A stretch of DNA of 64,000 bases. Source: Bacillota bacterium. Its GTDB lineage: Bacteria; Bacillota; Clostridia; Christensenellales; SZUA-584. The stretch's first letter is position 1. Each line of letters opens with the position of its first letter. Shown here one piece after another: positions 26,381 through 35,400 of the stretch. The stretch spans positions 62,001 through 126,000 of the forward strand of contig JAEYOE010000033.1 in NCBI GenBank assembly GCA_023412005.1, written 5' to 3'. Both the position numbers and the translations under genes were made by a program. The notes below the pieces were generated by a model, which saw only the letters and a list, made by a program, of their open reading frames with translations, was not told the DNA's origin and did no database searches.

Positions 26381-27490
26381 TTGATAAAAAGATTCTTTTT
26401 TATACTCGTTGCGGTTGTTATCTTTTGCGGTATTGTGGTACCACCGCAGACCGCGCTGGCTTATGATGAGCTGAAAAACAGCGATCCCGACAAATACTAT
26501 ATACTGCTCGATCTGAAGAACCAGATCGTTACGGTTTTTGAGAAGGATAAAGACGGCGAATACACGAAAATCGTCAGACGTTTTATCTGCACATCGGGCC
26601 GTACCGAGCTTGACCCGCTCGACCCCGAGGATGAGGGCACACCAACACCCGTGGGCATATGGAAGATCGGCGGGCATGAGCGTTTTGGCGAATTCACCGC
26701 TTTTGACGGTACGTTTGCGCAGTATTGGACTCAGATTGTCGGCGGCGTCTATTTTCACTCGATTATGTACGACAAGCGCGATGTGAACACGCTTCAGGGC
26801 GGTGCTTTCAGACGGTTGGGCGGCAAGGGCTCTCACGGCTGTGTGCGCTTGTATGTGGAGGATGCCAAGTGGCTGTATTACTACGCCTGCCCCGGCACCA
26901 CAATTAAAGTGTCAAATTCCGAAAAATCCGATTCGGCGACAAGAAAGCTGCTGAAGTCAAAGATGTCTTTCGGCGATTACAAGGCGTTCCAGAAGACGTT
27001 CTTTGACCTGCCCGAGCTGGCAAACCCCAAAGCATGGATTGTGAAAGAGGATGCGGATATTCGCACAGGCAACGGCTCAAACGATCGCGTTGTGAAGCGT
27101 TTACCGCTTGGAACCGAGGTGGAGGTGTTGCAGATTGCCGAGCCGTGGGCCAAGGTGAAGCTGGAGAACCGTGAAGGCTACATACGCACCGCGTTTATTA
27201 CATTCCAGCAGGGCGTGATGATGTCGCGCGAGGATGCCGATATCATCAAAAATACTGTGTACATTTACGCAGAGCCGAACGAAGACTCAACCGGCCTATC
27301 TAAGGTGCCGTCGTATTCGTCTATTGAGATACTCGAGCCGGATAAAGAAGGGTGGACGAAGATTCGCTACTGGGGCGTAGAAGGTTATGTGGAAACGAAA
27401 GCCGTTATTAAAGGCTGGGGTGTGATTCACGAGAAGATGGATGAGATTATGCCGTCCGAATCGTATAAAAAGGCTTATAGCGTGAAATAA
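26381..27490 (+). CDS. L,D-transpeptidase (YkuD) with SH3-like domains, TTG start
   Basis: A secreted cell-wall cross-linking enzyme of about 369 residues. GGAGGTG at 26370-26376 precedes a TTG at 26381, which gives a clean signal peptide (MIKRFFFILVAVVIFC... ending at ALA); a longer reading from 26309 would add an unlikely second hydrophobic segment. The YkuD domain has the catalytic HxnSHGCVR motif with Cys154 (new numbering) and an upstream FHS(I) His. Two SH3-like repeats follow (DIRTGNGSNDRVVKRLPLG and a second from about residue 280). A strong terminator closes the gene. Confidence 0.9.
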   Translation: MIKRFFFILVAVVIFCGIVVPPQTALAYDELKNSDPDKYYILLDLKNQIVTVFEKDKDGEYTKIVRRFICTSGRTELDPLDPEDEGTPTPVGIWKIGGHERFGEFTAFDGTFAQYWTQIVGGVYFHSIMYDKRDVNTLQGGAFRRLGGKGSHGCVRLYVEDAKWLYYYACPGTTIKVSNSEKSDSATRKLLKSKMSFGDYKAFQKTFFDLPELANPKAWIVKEDADIRTGNGSNDRVVKRLPLGTEVEVLQIAEPWAKVKLENREGYIRTAFITFQQGVMMSREDADIIKNTVYIYAEPNEDSTGLSKVPSYSSIEILEPDKEGWTKIRYWGVEGYVETKAVIKGWGVIHEKMDEIMPSESYKKAYSVK

Positions 27491-27502
27491 AGCTGAATGA
27501 AT

Positions 27503-27547
27503 AAAAACCTCTTGCCGGGATCATCCCTCAGCAGGAGGTTTTTTTAT
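27503..27547 (+). terminator. Terminator of the L,D-transpeptidase gene
   Basis: AACCTCTTGC (27506-27515) pairs with GCAGGAGGTT (27531-27540), one G-U pair, followed by a long T run. Confidence 0.92.
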
Positions 27548-27735
27548 TATCTCTGAGTTGCTCCGATCAGCCATTGCCGCGATACTATTTTTATTGTATT
27601 GAAGATCGTATATTTCTGAAAAGCCAGATCCTTCGCTCGTTCCACTCCACTCAGGATGACATGAACAGAGACTGCCAGAACATTCTCCGGTAGCCTCTCT
27701 AAAGTCATTCTAAATTCTTAATTGTCCATTATTCA

Positions 27736-28731
27736 TCATTTCCCCAGAACAATTTTATCAATCTGCCTCAGCTCATCCTCGGAAAACGCAAGGTTGCTAA
27801 GCGCACGCACATTTTCTTTAATCTGCGACGGTCTGCTTACGCCGATCAACGCGGACGTCACACTCGGATTGTGAAGCACCCACGCAATGGCCATCTGCGC
27901 GAGGCTCTGCCCTCTTTGAGCTGCGAGCTCATTCAGCGTGGTTATCTTGTTCAGCAGGTCTTCATTAAGCGCATCTCGCTTTAAAAACCGCGGGTCCTTC
28001 ATCATACGCGAGTCGGACGGAATGCCTTTCACATATTTATCCGTGAGCAGCCCCTGCTCCAGCGGCTTGAACACCACACTGCCGATTCCTTCTTCTATCA
28101 GCACACTTTCCAGCCCGTCCTCTATCCAGCGGTTCAGAATGGAATAACTCGGCTGATGGATAACACAGGGCGTACGGTTCTCTCGAAGCAGTCTGGCTGC
28201 ACGGCTCGTCTCATCCGGCTTGTAGTTGGAAAGCCCTACATACAGCGCCTTGCCCTGCTGCACGATGCTGGAGAGCGCTTCGCACGTTTCTTCCAGCGGC
28301 GTGTCGGCATCAGGCCGATGATGATAGAATATATCAACATAATCAAGCCCCAAACGCTTCAGGCTGGCGTTAACACCTGCTATCAGATGCTTACGGCTGC
28401 CGTAGTTACCGTATGGCCCCGGCCACATGTCGTAGCCTGCTTTGGTCGCGATGATCATTTCGTCGCGGTAGCCGTAAAAGCTTTCGCGCAGAATTTTTCC
28501 GAAGTTTCTTTCTGCTTCGCCGTAAGGCGGGCCATAATTATCCGCAATATCAAAATAGGTGATGCCATGGTCGAACGCTTGCTGCAATATTGCGCGCTGT
28601 TCATCATGCGCCGTTATGCTGCCAAAATTGTGCCAAAGTCCAAGCGAGATGCGCGGCAGCAACAAGCCGCTTCTTCCGCAGCGTGTGTATTCCATGCCGA
28701 CATACCGTGTCTCGGATGCGAGATACCCCAT
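27736..28731 (-). CDS. Aldo/keto reductase
   Basis: An NADPH-dependent reductase of about 331 residues, close to the YghZ/L-glyceraldehyde 3-phosphate reductase group. The catalytic Asp and Tyr lie in DIADNYGPPYGEAE, the catalytic Lys in IIATKAGYDMWPGPYG, and the His in FYHHRPD. The C-terminal SALIGVSRPSQI loop binds the cofactor. ATG 28731 (AAAGGGTGATAA upstream) is preferred over the in-frame GTG at 28740. It stands alone, divergent from the GyrI-like gene. The 27548-27735 gap downstream contains a degenerate copy of the family 1 repeat (around 27629-27708). Confidence 0.92.
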   Translation of the reverse strand: MGYLASETRYVGMEYTRCGRSGLLLPRISLGLWHNFGSITAHDEQRAILQQAFDHGITYFDIADNYGPPYGEAERNFGKILRESFYGYRDEMIIATKAGYDMWPGPYGNYGSRKHLIAGVNASLKRLGLDYVDIFYHHRPDADTPLEETCEALSSIVQQGKALYVGLSNYKPDETSRAARLLRENRTPCVIHQPSYSILNRWIEDGLESVLIEEGIGSVVFKPLEQGLLTDKYVKGIPSDSRMMKDPRFLKRDALNEDLLNKITTLNELAAQRGQSLAQMAIAWVLHNPSVTSALIGVSRPSQIKENVRALSNLAFSEDELRQIDKIVLGK

Positions 28732-28925
28732 ATTTATCACCCTTTCTTTTCTATTTATGACTCATTGTATTTCATATTAAAGGATATTGCAAGGGTTTCG
28801 TGCACAAAACACGCGCCAATTTTTCGCCAATTTTGTTTGTTGCTGTCTCGTTTAAAATATCATTTGCATACATTTTTATATCATGTTAGGTTGATATGGC
28901 TATGAATACGAGAGGTGTATTGAGA

Positions 28926-29384
28926 ATGACTATAGAAAACATCCCGCCTGTCCGCATTGCTTACCTGAGGCGCACCGGCCCTTATGGCCCCGGCAATAAG
29001 TCAACAATGGAACAGCTGAAAACGTGGGCGAAGAATGAGCGCTTGCTAAACCATGATTCCGTTATTTTCGGCATTGCGCAGGACAACCCACAAACAACAC
29101 CGCCCGAAGACTGCCGTTATGATGCCTGCTTGGCAGTCACAGACAGCTTTTGTACACGAGATGATCGCATCAGCCTTGGGCAGCTGGACGGCGGCCGTTA
29201 TGCCGTTTTCACGGCGGCGCATACGGCAGCCGCCATACAGCTGGCATGGCAAAGCATCTTCCCCGAACTGTCAAGGCTAAAATTAATGGCTGATGCGACA
29301 AAGCCGATCATCGAGCGGTATGCCGTCAAAATGCTGAGCCGCCATCAATGCGAAATTTGCGTGCCGCTGCGCGCACAGTCGTAA
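28926..29384 (+). CDS. GyrI/SbmC-like small-molecule-binding protein
   Basis: A protein of about 152 residues with the GyrI-like (AraC effector-binding) fold: VRIAYLRRTGPYGPG near the start, GIAQDNPQTTPPEDCRYDACLAV in the middle, and GGRYAVFTAAHTAAAIQLAWQSIF later. Relatives bind hydrophobic compounds or inhibit gyrase. There is no DNA-binding domain, so this is the stand-alone SbmC type. GAGGTG precedes both ATG 28926 and an in-frame TTG 28920; either may be used. Function in this organism is unknown. Confidence 0.82.
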   Translation: MTIENIPPVRIAYLRRTGPYGPGNKSTMEQLKTWAKNERLLNHDSVIFGIAQDNPQTTPPEDCRYDACLAVTDSFCTRDDRISLGQLDGGRYAVFTAAHTAAAIQLAWQSIFPELSRLKLMADATKPIIERYAVKMLSRHQCEICVPLRAQS

Positions 29385-29511
29385 AACGTCATGCAGGCTA
29401 ATGATTCTACAGTCATAAATAATAAGGAGATGGCGTTTCAAAAAGACCACTTTTCTCATAGATAGGTGCCTTAAAAAACTTCATGAATAACCGATAGTAT
29501 TCTTCCAACAC

Positions 29512-29552
29512 AGAAAAGCGGCCCATTCAAAGGCCGCTTCTCATCTTTTTTA
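29512..29552. terminator. Bidirectional terminator between convergent genes
   Basis: AAGCGGCC (29516-29523) pairs with GGCCGCTT (29532-29539); TCTTTTTT follows on the plus side. It serves the GyrI-like gene and probably the gene ending at 29574 as well. Confidence 0.8.
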
Positions 29553-29573
29553 TGATTGGCTTGTAGATTAAGT

Positions 29574-30122
29574 CTACTTCCAGACAGCCTCTTGAGGCAT
29601 TATCCGCATCAGGCAGATAGCGTCTCCCGCCTTAATGCTTTTCAGCAGTTCCACCTGCACCTCACAGCCGAAGGCTTTCTCAAACAGCACCTTGCTGTAC
29701 CCCGTGGTGCATTCACACCATGTGTAGGAATCCAGCCTATCCACCTCGGCGAGCATTGGGCACGGGCAATAAGTGAACGACAGATAAAGCTGACCATCTG
29801 CGCAGCTTAAACCCGCCGCCTTGGCCTTGGGCTGACTCACAAATTCTTCAAGCGTTGACGCGCCCGCCAGCAGCTCGTTCACCAGCGCAAGCTTTTCGTC
29901 CATCGCGTAGCCGCACTGGCAGTTTCTGCGTATTCGCTTCACGGTCTCCCTGTCAAAGCTGCCTTCCAGCCGTTTCATCGTGGATTTGACCCAATCGGCG
30001 ATACCCTCTTTGGAGGCCTGCCCATTCTCGCCATAAACAACGGCTGCCGCCGTCTCGTCGCTGCTCGCCGCTTTCACCGCGCCGTAAATCACCTGTTCCT
30101 GAATTTTTCGTATATCAAACAT
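29574..30122 (-). CDS. Cys-rich cytoplasmic protein, possibly L-2-amino-thiazoline-4-carboxylate hydrolase-like
   Basis: A 182-residue soluble protein that I cannot assign firmly. It has Cys pairs in RRNCQCGYAMDE (about residue 67), FTYCPCPM (about 118) and SYTWCECTTGY (about 135), a layout that could bind a metal or cluster, and a C-terminal strand-rich part. Overall it recalls small Clostridial proteins annotated DUF6144 or ATC-hydrolase-like; this is recollection, not a search result. GAGG lies before the ATG. A promoter about 230 bases upstream and a terminator-like hairpin between promoter and gene suggest controlled read-through. Confidence 0.6.
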   Translation of the reverse strand: MFDIRKIQEQVIYGAVKAASSDETAAAVVYGENGQASKEGIADWVKSTMKRLEGSFDRETVKRIRRNCQCGYAMDEKLALVNELLAGASTLEEFVSQPKAKAAGLSCADGQLYLSFTYCPCPMLAEVDRLDSYTWCECTTGYSKVLFEKAFGCEVQVELLKSIKAGDAICLMRIMPQEAVWK

Positions 30123-30172
30123 ACTGTTACCTCATAGTTTATTTATTTTGGTTTTTTATATCTTGTGTGAAT

Positions 30173-30201
30173 AAAAAACACACCGAAACAGTGTGTGTAT
30201 G
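30173..30201 (-). promoter_or_regulatory. Terminator-like hairpin in the leader of the Cys-rich protein gene
   Basis: Minus strand ACACAC/GTGTGT stem with a nine-base loop followed by TTTTTTATT, placed about 50 bases before the ATG at 30122. The stem is only about six to seven base pairs, so strength is moderate. Confidence 0.5.
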
Positions 30202-30300
30202 CAGCAAAGGCATTTCACACATTCTGACCGCGATTCGCGTATTCAAACGAAACCCAAACAAAGGCTCAACAGCCCTTAATTGAATTGCCCCGTTTGTCAA

Positions 30301-30324
30301 CTAACGATAGATCGGATCAAGCAT
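30301..30324 (-). CDS. Possible 7-codon leader peptide
   Basis: ATG at 30324-30322 opens a frame encoding MLDPIYR and stops at TAG (30303-30301). GAAAGGA (30333-30339) is well placed upstream. A second ATG at 30332 opens an 11-codon frame in another register. No homology can be claimed for so short a peptide. Confidence 0.35.
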   Translation of the reverse strand: MLDPIYR

Positions 30325-30357
30325 GCGAACATGTCCTTTCGGTATTAAGATAGGTTT

Positions 30358-30386
30358 ATATTACCATATAAAGCTTCGCAGGTCAA
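30358..30386 (-). promoter_or_regulatory. Predicted promoter of the leader upstream of the Cys-rich protein gene
   Basis: Minus-strand TTGACC (30381-30386), 17-base spacer, TAATAT (30358-30363). Start site near 30351, giving a leader of about 230 bases to the gene at 30122. The GH5 terminator overlaps the upstream edge. Confidence 0.6.
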
Positions 30387-30414
30387 AAGAAAAAGGTGTG
30401 CTTTTGACACACCT
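30384..30414 (-). terminator. Terminator of the GH5 gene
   Basis: AGGTGTG/CACACCT stem (30408-30414 with 30394-30400) and TTTTTCTTTT on the minus strand. Confidence 0.88.
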
Positions 30415-30457
30415 CTCCGAAACAACCTCTGATAACAATATAGTCTCTCGCGCGTTT

Positions 30458-31480
30458 TTAAAGCGATGCGACAATGCCGTCGAATACCGTTTCGTAATGC
30501 TTCCCCTCAATGCCGAAGTCCATCTTTTTATACGACCATGCGGCACGCCCGATGTGATATTTCTCAAACAACCGATGCATATCCTTGTACCACGCAAGCG
30601 TGCTCTGCGCCGAAGCCTGATCGATCACGCCGTATTCCCCGCAGTAAAGCGCCGCGCTGCGTTGCTCCGCAACGGTAACCGCTTCCATTATGAGCTGCTC
30701 CAGCAAAGGCAGCCCCATTTCTTTCACGTCGTTTTTAAAGATAAACGCGGCCTTTTCTCCGATAATCTCTGCGGCTTTTCTATAGTCTTCAATCGTTGCC
30801 GGGTATTCTATGGCAAACCCTTTCGTTTCGGGAACCCAGCTCGCATTTTGGTGCGTAAACGCAAACGGCTCGTAGAAATGGAATGTGTAGATGATGTTAT
30901 CATCGTACGGCTCATCCAGCAGCGCCACCGCGCGCACGCTGTTCCATTCAATCCCGCCGATGATGATTTGCGTTTCCGGTGCGTATTGACGGATCGCATC
31001 GACCGTTTTGCGGGCCAGCTTGTTCCATGGCTCACTGTTCTCATCTTCCACCACTTCGTTGAGAAGTTCAAACACCACCGCACCCTTTTCATTGCCGTAC
31101 CTGCGCGCCAATTCAGCCCAAATGCCGACGAATCTGCTTTGCAGCGCTTCGTTTTTGAACAAATTGTTTGCTTCGTTAAACGCGTTGTTACAGGTATACC
31201 CCGCCGTTTTGTGGATATCGAGTATCAAGCGCAGGCCGTATTTTTTGCACCAATCAAGGCAGGCGCTGATATACAAAAATCCGTCTTCTTTTATTTTCCC
31301 GTCTTCTGTTTCTATCGCCTCACAGTCTACCGGAAGCCTGACATGATCAAGCCCCCACGTGCTTATCCTTTTGATATCATCTTGCGAAATAAAGCTGTCG
31401 TAATGTTCTTTCGTATGCACACATTGAGAAAGCCAACCGCCGAGATTAATCCCTTTTTTTAAACCCTTGATATAATCCAT
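30458..31480 (-). CDS. Glycoside hydrolase family 5 (endoglucanase-like)
   Basis: A 340-residue TIM-barrel glycosidase. Family 5 features are GINLGGWL at the start, DHVRLPVD, the acid/base Glu142 in ELLNEVV, the HFYEPFAFTHQ segment and the nucleophile Glu282 in YCGEYGV. No signal peptide is present, so it probably acts inside the cell on imported oligosaccharides. AGGAGG lies eight bases before the ATG. The gene is divergent from the AraC regulator at 31601 (120-base gap), which probably controls it in response to a sugar. Exact substrate (beta-glucan, mannan or other) is undetermined. Confidence 0.9.
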   Translation of the reverse strand: MDYIKGLKKGINLGGWLSQCVHTKEHYDSFISQDDIKRISTWGLDHVRLPVDCEAIETEDGKIKEDGFLYISACLDWCKKYGLRLILDIHKTAGYTCNNAFNEANNLFKNEALQSRFVGIWAELARRYGNEKGAVVFELLNEVVEDENSEPWNKLARKTVDAIRQYAPETQIIIGGIEWNSVRAVALLDEPYDDNIIYTFHFYEPFAFTHQNASWVPETKGFAIEYPATIEDYRKAAEIIGEKAAFIFKNDVKEMGLPLLEQLIMEAVTVAEQRSAALYCGEYGVIDQASAQSTLAWYKDMHRLFEKYHIGRAAWSYKKMDFGIEGKHYETVFDGIVASL

Positions 31481-31600
31481 GAGGTCATCCTCCTTTTTCT
31501 AAGAACATATCATGCTTTTCGGAAACGATATATCATTTTTCTCATATATATGGCATAATTCTCATATGTTGATCAGCATTTACGGAGGCTCGCGCTTTAA

Positions 31601-32356
31601 ATGAGTCATTTAACTGATAAATTAACACAGGCATTGTTTCACCAACGCGAAAATGACATCAATCATCTGCCATATGATCATGAATTGTCATTTTACGATG
31701 CAGTGAAGAAGGGCGATATCGATACGGTCGGCAAGCTGATGCTTCCGCTGACGAGCGCCAGCCTTGGGCATCTGTCCGACGATCCGCTGCGTAATTTGAA
31801 GTATCATTTCATCATCACAACGGCGTTTTTAACGCGCTTTTGCATGGAGGGCGGCGTGGATTCTGAGCTGGCATACACCTTGAGCGATTTGTATATTCAG
31901 CGGGTGGATGTTTGCAAATGCAGTGAGGATGTGAACGCGCTGCACAAAGAGATGATATTTGATTTAACCACGCGTATGCACAACCTGCAATACAAAAACA
32001 TGTTCCCAAAGAATATCGTTATCTGCATTGACTATATCAACAGCCATCTGCATGCCCGATTTTCGGTTCCTGATCTCGCGGCTGTTATCGGCCTTCATCC
32101 CAACTATTTATGTTCGTATTTTAAAAACGAGACCGGCATGACGCTCGCCGCTTTTATCAGAACACAACGTATAAACGCCGCTAAGAGCATGCTCAAATAT
32201 ACAGAGCATTCTTACCTAGATATCGGCAATTACCTTGCTTTTTCTTCTCACAGTCATTTCATCAGTGTTTTTAAGAAAGAGGTTGGGTTAACGCCGCAGG
32301 CGTACCGGAATAAATATTTCAGGCAAAATTGGAGCGGGAATGAAAAAGTCAAATAA
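31601..32356 (+). CDS. AraC-family transcriptional regulator
   Basis: A 251-residue regulator. The C-terminal 95 residues contain the double helix-turn-helix: INSHLHARFSVPDLAAVIGLHPNYLCSYFKNETGMTLAAFI and YLDIGNYLAFSSHSHFISVFKKEVGLTPQAYR. The N-terminal 150 residues are helical and lack an obvious cupin, so the signal-binding mode is unclear. It is divergent from the GH5 glycosidase, the usual layout for a sugar-responsive activator. It converges with the BspA-like gene downstream. Confidence 0.92.
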   Translation: MSHLTDKLTQALFHQRENDINHLPYDHELSFYDAVKKGDIDTVGKLMLPLTSASLGHLSDDPLRNLKYHFIITTAFLTRFCMEGGVDSELAYTLSDLYIQRVDVCKCSEDVNALHKEMIFDLTTRMHNLQYKNMFPKNIVICIDYINSHLHARFSVPDLAAVIGLHPNYLCSYFKNETGMTLAAFIRTQRINAAKSMLKYTEHSYLDIGNYLAFSSHSHFISVFKKEVGLTPQAYRNKYFRQNWSGNEKVK

Positions 32357-32435
32357 ACAATCCCGAAAGCGCTTGTTTAAGGCATTCCGGGGATTTCGCA
32401 AATGAAATAATATACCGAATCTTTTTTTCTTTATC

Positions 32436-35400
32436 CTATGACACCGTCACCGTGCACAAGACGCTGATGCCGTTACTTGTCGTCGCGATTATCACCGCCG
32501 ACCCGGCTGACAGCGCCTTCACCTTGCCCTTGGCATCCACCGTGGCCACAGCCGGATTGCTGCTCGTCCATGTCACCGTCTTAAAATCTGTGGTTCTCGG
32601 CGTGATGGCCACTCTGAGCGATGCTGTTTTGCCCGGCTTCACCGCGAGCGCCGTTTTTGAAAGCTTCATCGCCGTCGGATAGATCGGCGTTACCGTCACG
32701 ATGCAGCTCGCCGATACGCCGCTGCCGTCCTTCGCGGTGCATGTGATAATGGCGGTGCCGCCCGCCTTGCCCGTCACCACACCGGCGCTTGATACGGAAG
32801 CGACCTTGGGGTTGCTCGATTTCCATGTGAGCCTCTTGTTGTTCGCCGATGCGGGCGCTATGGATGCCGACAGCTTCGCTTTATCCTTGCGCGCAATGGT
32901 GGTATTTGTGAGGTTCAGCGAGACAGCCGAGACAGGCTGTTTCACGGTTACCATCCTTTTTATCGTCGTCGTCTTGGTTTTCACCCGACCCTTAGCATCG
33001 GTCATCTGCGAGACGACTGTGGTGATGATCATCGTCTTTCCTCTCGCGAGGAATGTCACATGGCCGACGGCATCTACCGTTGCGATGGACGGGTTTTTTG
33101 ACGAATAAGTCACAGAAACAACCGTGTAGCCCCTCGGCGCAGCCGGGGGAATAATCGTCAGCGCGGTTCCCGCATTCGGTTTGGATGCCATTTTTTTAAC
33201 GGGCACAGCGCCTATATACAACGGCTGGCCGACCACGACCGTCTGTATTTTAATATTTCCAATATTGGCTGCATCGCATACGGCTGCCGTATACGTTCCC
33301 GCCGCGACGTTGAAGCTGTTGATACTGCTCCAATGGACACCGCCGTCAACGGAGTACAAATACGCCCCGCTGTTGCCGCCCGAAGCGGTTATGGTGATAT
33401 TGCCGTTGGCACGGTATAACGGTGCGTTCGTTACGCTGCAGGATATCGCCACTGGAACAATGACTATGTTTGATGTCCATTTCGCATACAGCGTCGTATT
33501 TTTCGAAACGGTATCGCTGACAAAATCCCAAGCTTGCGTACAACCTTCGTCTTTAAACCAGCCGCCAAAATCGTACCCGGTGCGCTTGGGAGCGGCGGGT
33601 TTACTGATACCCTGGTTGATATCCACGATAAGGCCGTTTACGCCGGAACCGCCCTTGCTGTCAAACATCACGGTACAATAGGCTATATGAAACGGGATAT
33701 CGTCCATATCGGCGTAAGCATCGGCGGTGGAGTCTTCAATACCGTAGATGCCATCCGAATCTAGATCCGTATCGAAAAAGACATTGTCCCCAAATACCGC
33801 ATCGTTGCTTTTGATTGAAGCCTTTGTCAGTTCTCCGCAATAAATAAACGCCTGTTTATCAATCAGCGTCACGCTCTGAGGTATCGACACTTGCGTTAGA
33901 TAAGCACAGCCAAAGAACGCTTCAGCCGCGATTGTCTGCACGCCGTCAAGAACGGTGAACGCGCCGGGTTTGGCGCTCGGATAAATCAGCAAAGTGGTTT
34001 TATCCGCATTATAAAGCACACCTGTTTCGCTTGAAAAATGCGTGTTTGCCGGATTAACATTGATCTCAGAAAGATTGTAGCATTGCATGAATATGCCGCT
34101 GCCCATGCTCGCCACATTGGCGGGTATCGTTATTTCACTAAGCTGCGTGCCAGAAAAAGCCCAATCAGCTATACTTATGATCTGGGACGGAATCGTCAAT
34201 TCCGTCAGACCCGACTCGCAGAACGCACCCTCTCCGATGGCGGTAACTTGCGAGGGAATATCAATGCTCTCCAACTTTTCGCAGCCGGACAAAAGATAAT
34301 CCGAAATGTTTATAAACGACGCATTTTCGGGTAACTGGATGTTCTCTAGGTTATTGCAATATGAAAAAGCGTTTTGGCCGATGCTCTCAACTGTATTGGG
34401 AATCACAATATCTGAAAACCCTGTTGCGGAAAATGCATTGTCTCCGATGGCGGTCACGTGGGCGGGGAAATTGACAGTTGCTAAGCTCTCGCAATAATAA
34501 AACAGGTTGTCCGGAATTGCAGTGAAGCTTGAGTTATCCGGCAGCGTGGCGCTGAGCAGATGCCCGCAGCTTTCAAAAGCGTTCGCCCCGATCTCAGTGA
34601 CTGTATCGGGTATCGTTATACTCGTGAGCCCACTGTATAAAAACGCGTTGGAGCCGATGCTTTTAACAGATGCGGGAATACTGATTCCCGTCAGGTTTTC
34701 ACAATAACGAAACATAACATCGCTTATTTCTTCAAGCTGATTTGATAAAGTGACCGACACTAGGCCATGACAATCCGCAAAAACGTGCGCCCCCACACTG
34801 GTGACGCTGTTCGGCATCACGAAGCTTAATAGCCCTGTGCCGCAAAACGCATATTCGCCGATGCTTTCAAGGCGGCTTGTGCCCGCTATCGTAACACTTC
34901 CGAGGTTGTTGCAGCCCTCAAAAGCGCTTTCTCCGATGGTTTCAACGCTTGCCGGTATGCTGACACTGCTTATGTCATAGCAGCCCTGAAAAGCGCCGTC
35001 GCCGATGCTCACAAGATCGCTTGGCAGTGTCAAGCTCGTAACCATATAATGATCTTTAAACGCTTCGTTTCCAATACCGCGTACAGTCAGTGTACCCAGA
35101 CCCGATATGCCTGTGTCAATTGTATTCGGTATGGTGAGACTGCTCGGAATCGTTCCTTCGTAACCTGTCACAGTCAGCTCCGTTCCGACCGCCTCCCATT
35201 TAAAGTGATCCGTCTCGCCGCTGCGATAAAGCTCTCCACCCTGTGTCCACTTGGCGTACAGCGTCATGCTGCCGATAACCGGATCGTCAAAATTCCATTC
35301 TGTCGCATATGTTGAATCCGTATACCAGCCGCCAAAATCATAGCCCGTAAAGGTCGGCTCAGGCGGCGCGGCCATCGCTTCATCCGCATCAACAACAGCG

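Noticed and set aside
30323..31462. 379-codon plus-strand open frame opposite the GH5 gene
   Set aside because: The minus-strand GH5 protein has catalytic motifs, a binding site and a terminator; the plus frame is its shadow.
32360..32400. Terminator between the AraC gene and the BspA-like gene
   Set aside because: An AATCCCG/CGGGGATT pair exists but the loop is large and no T-run follows on either strand.
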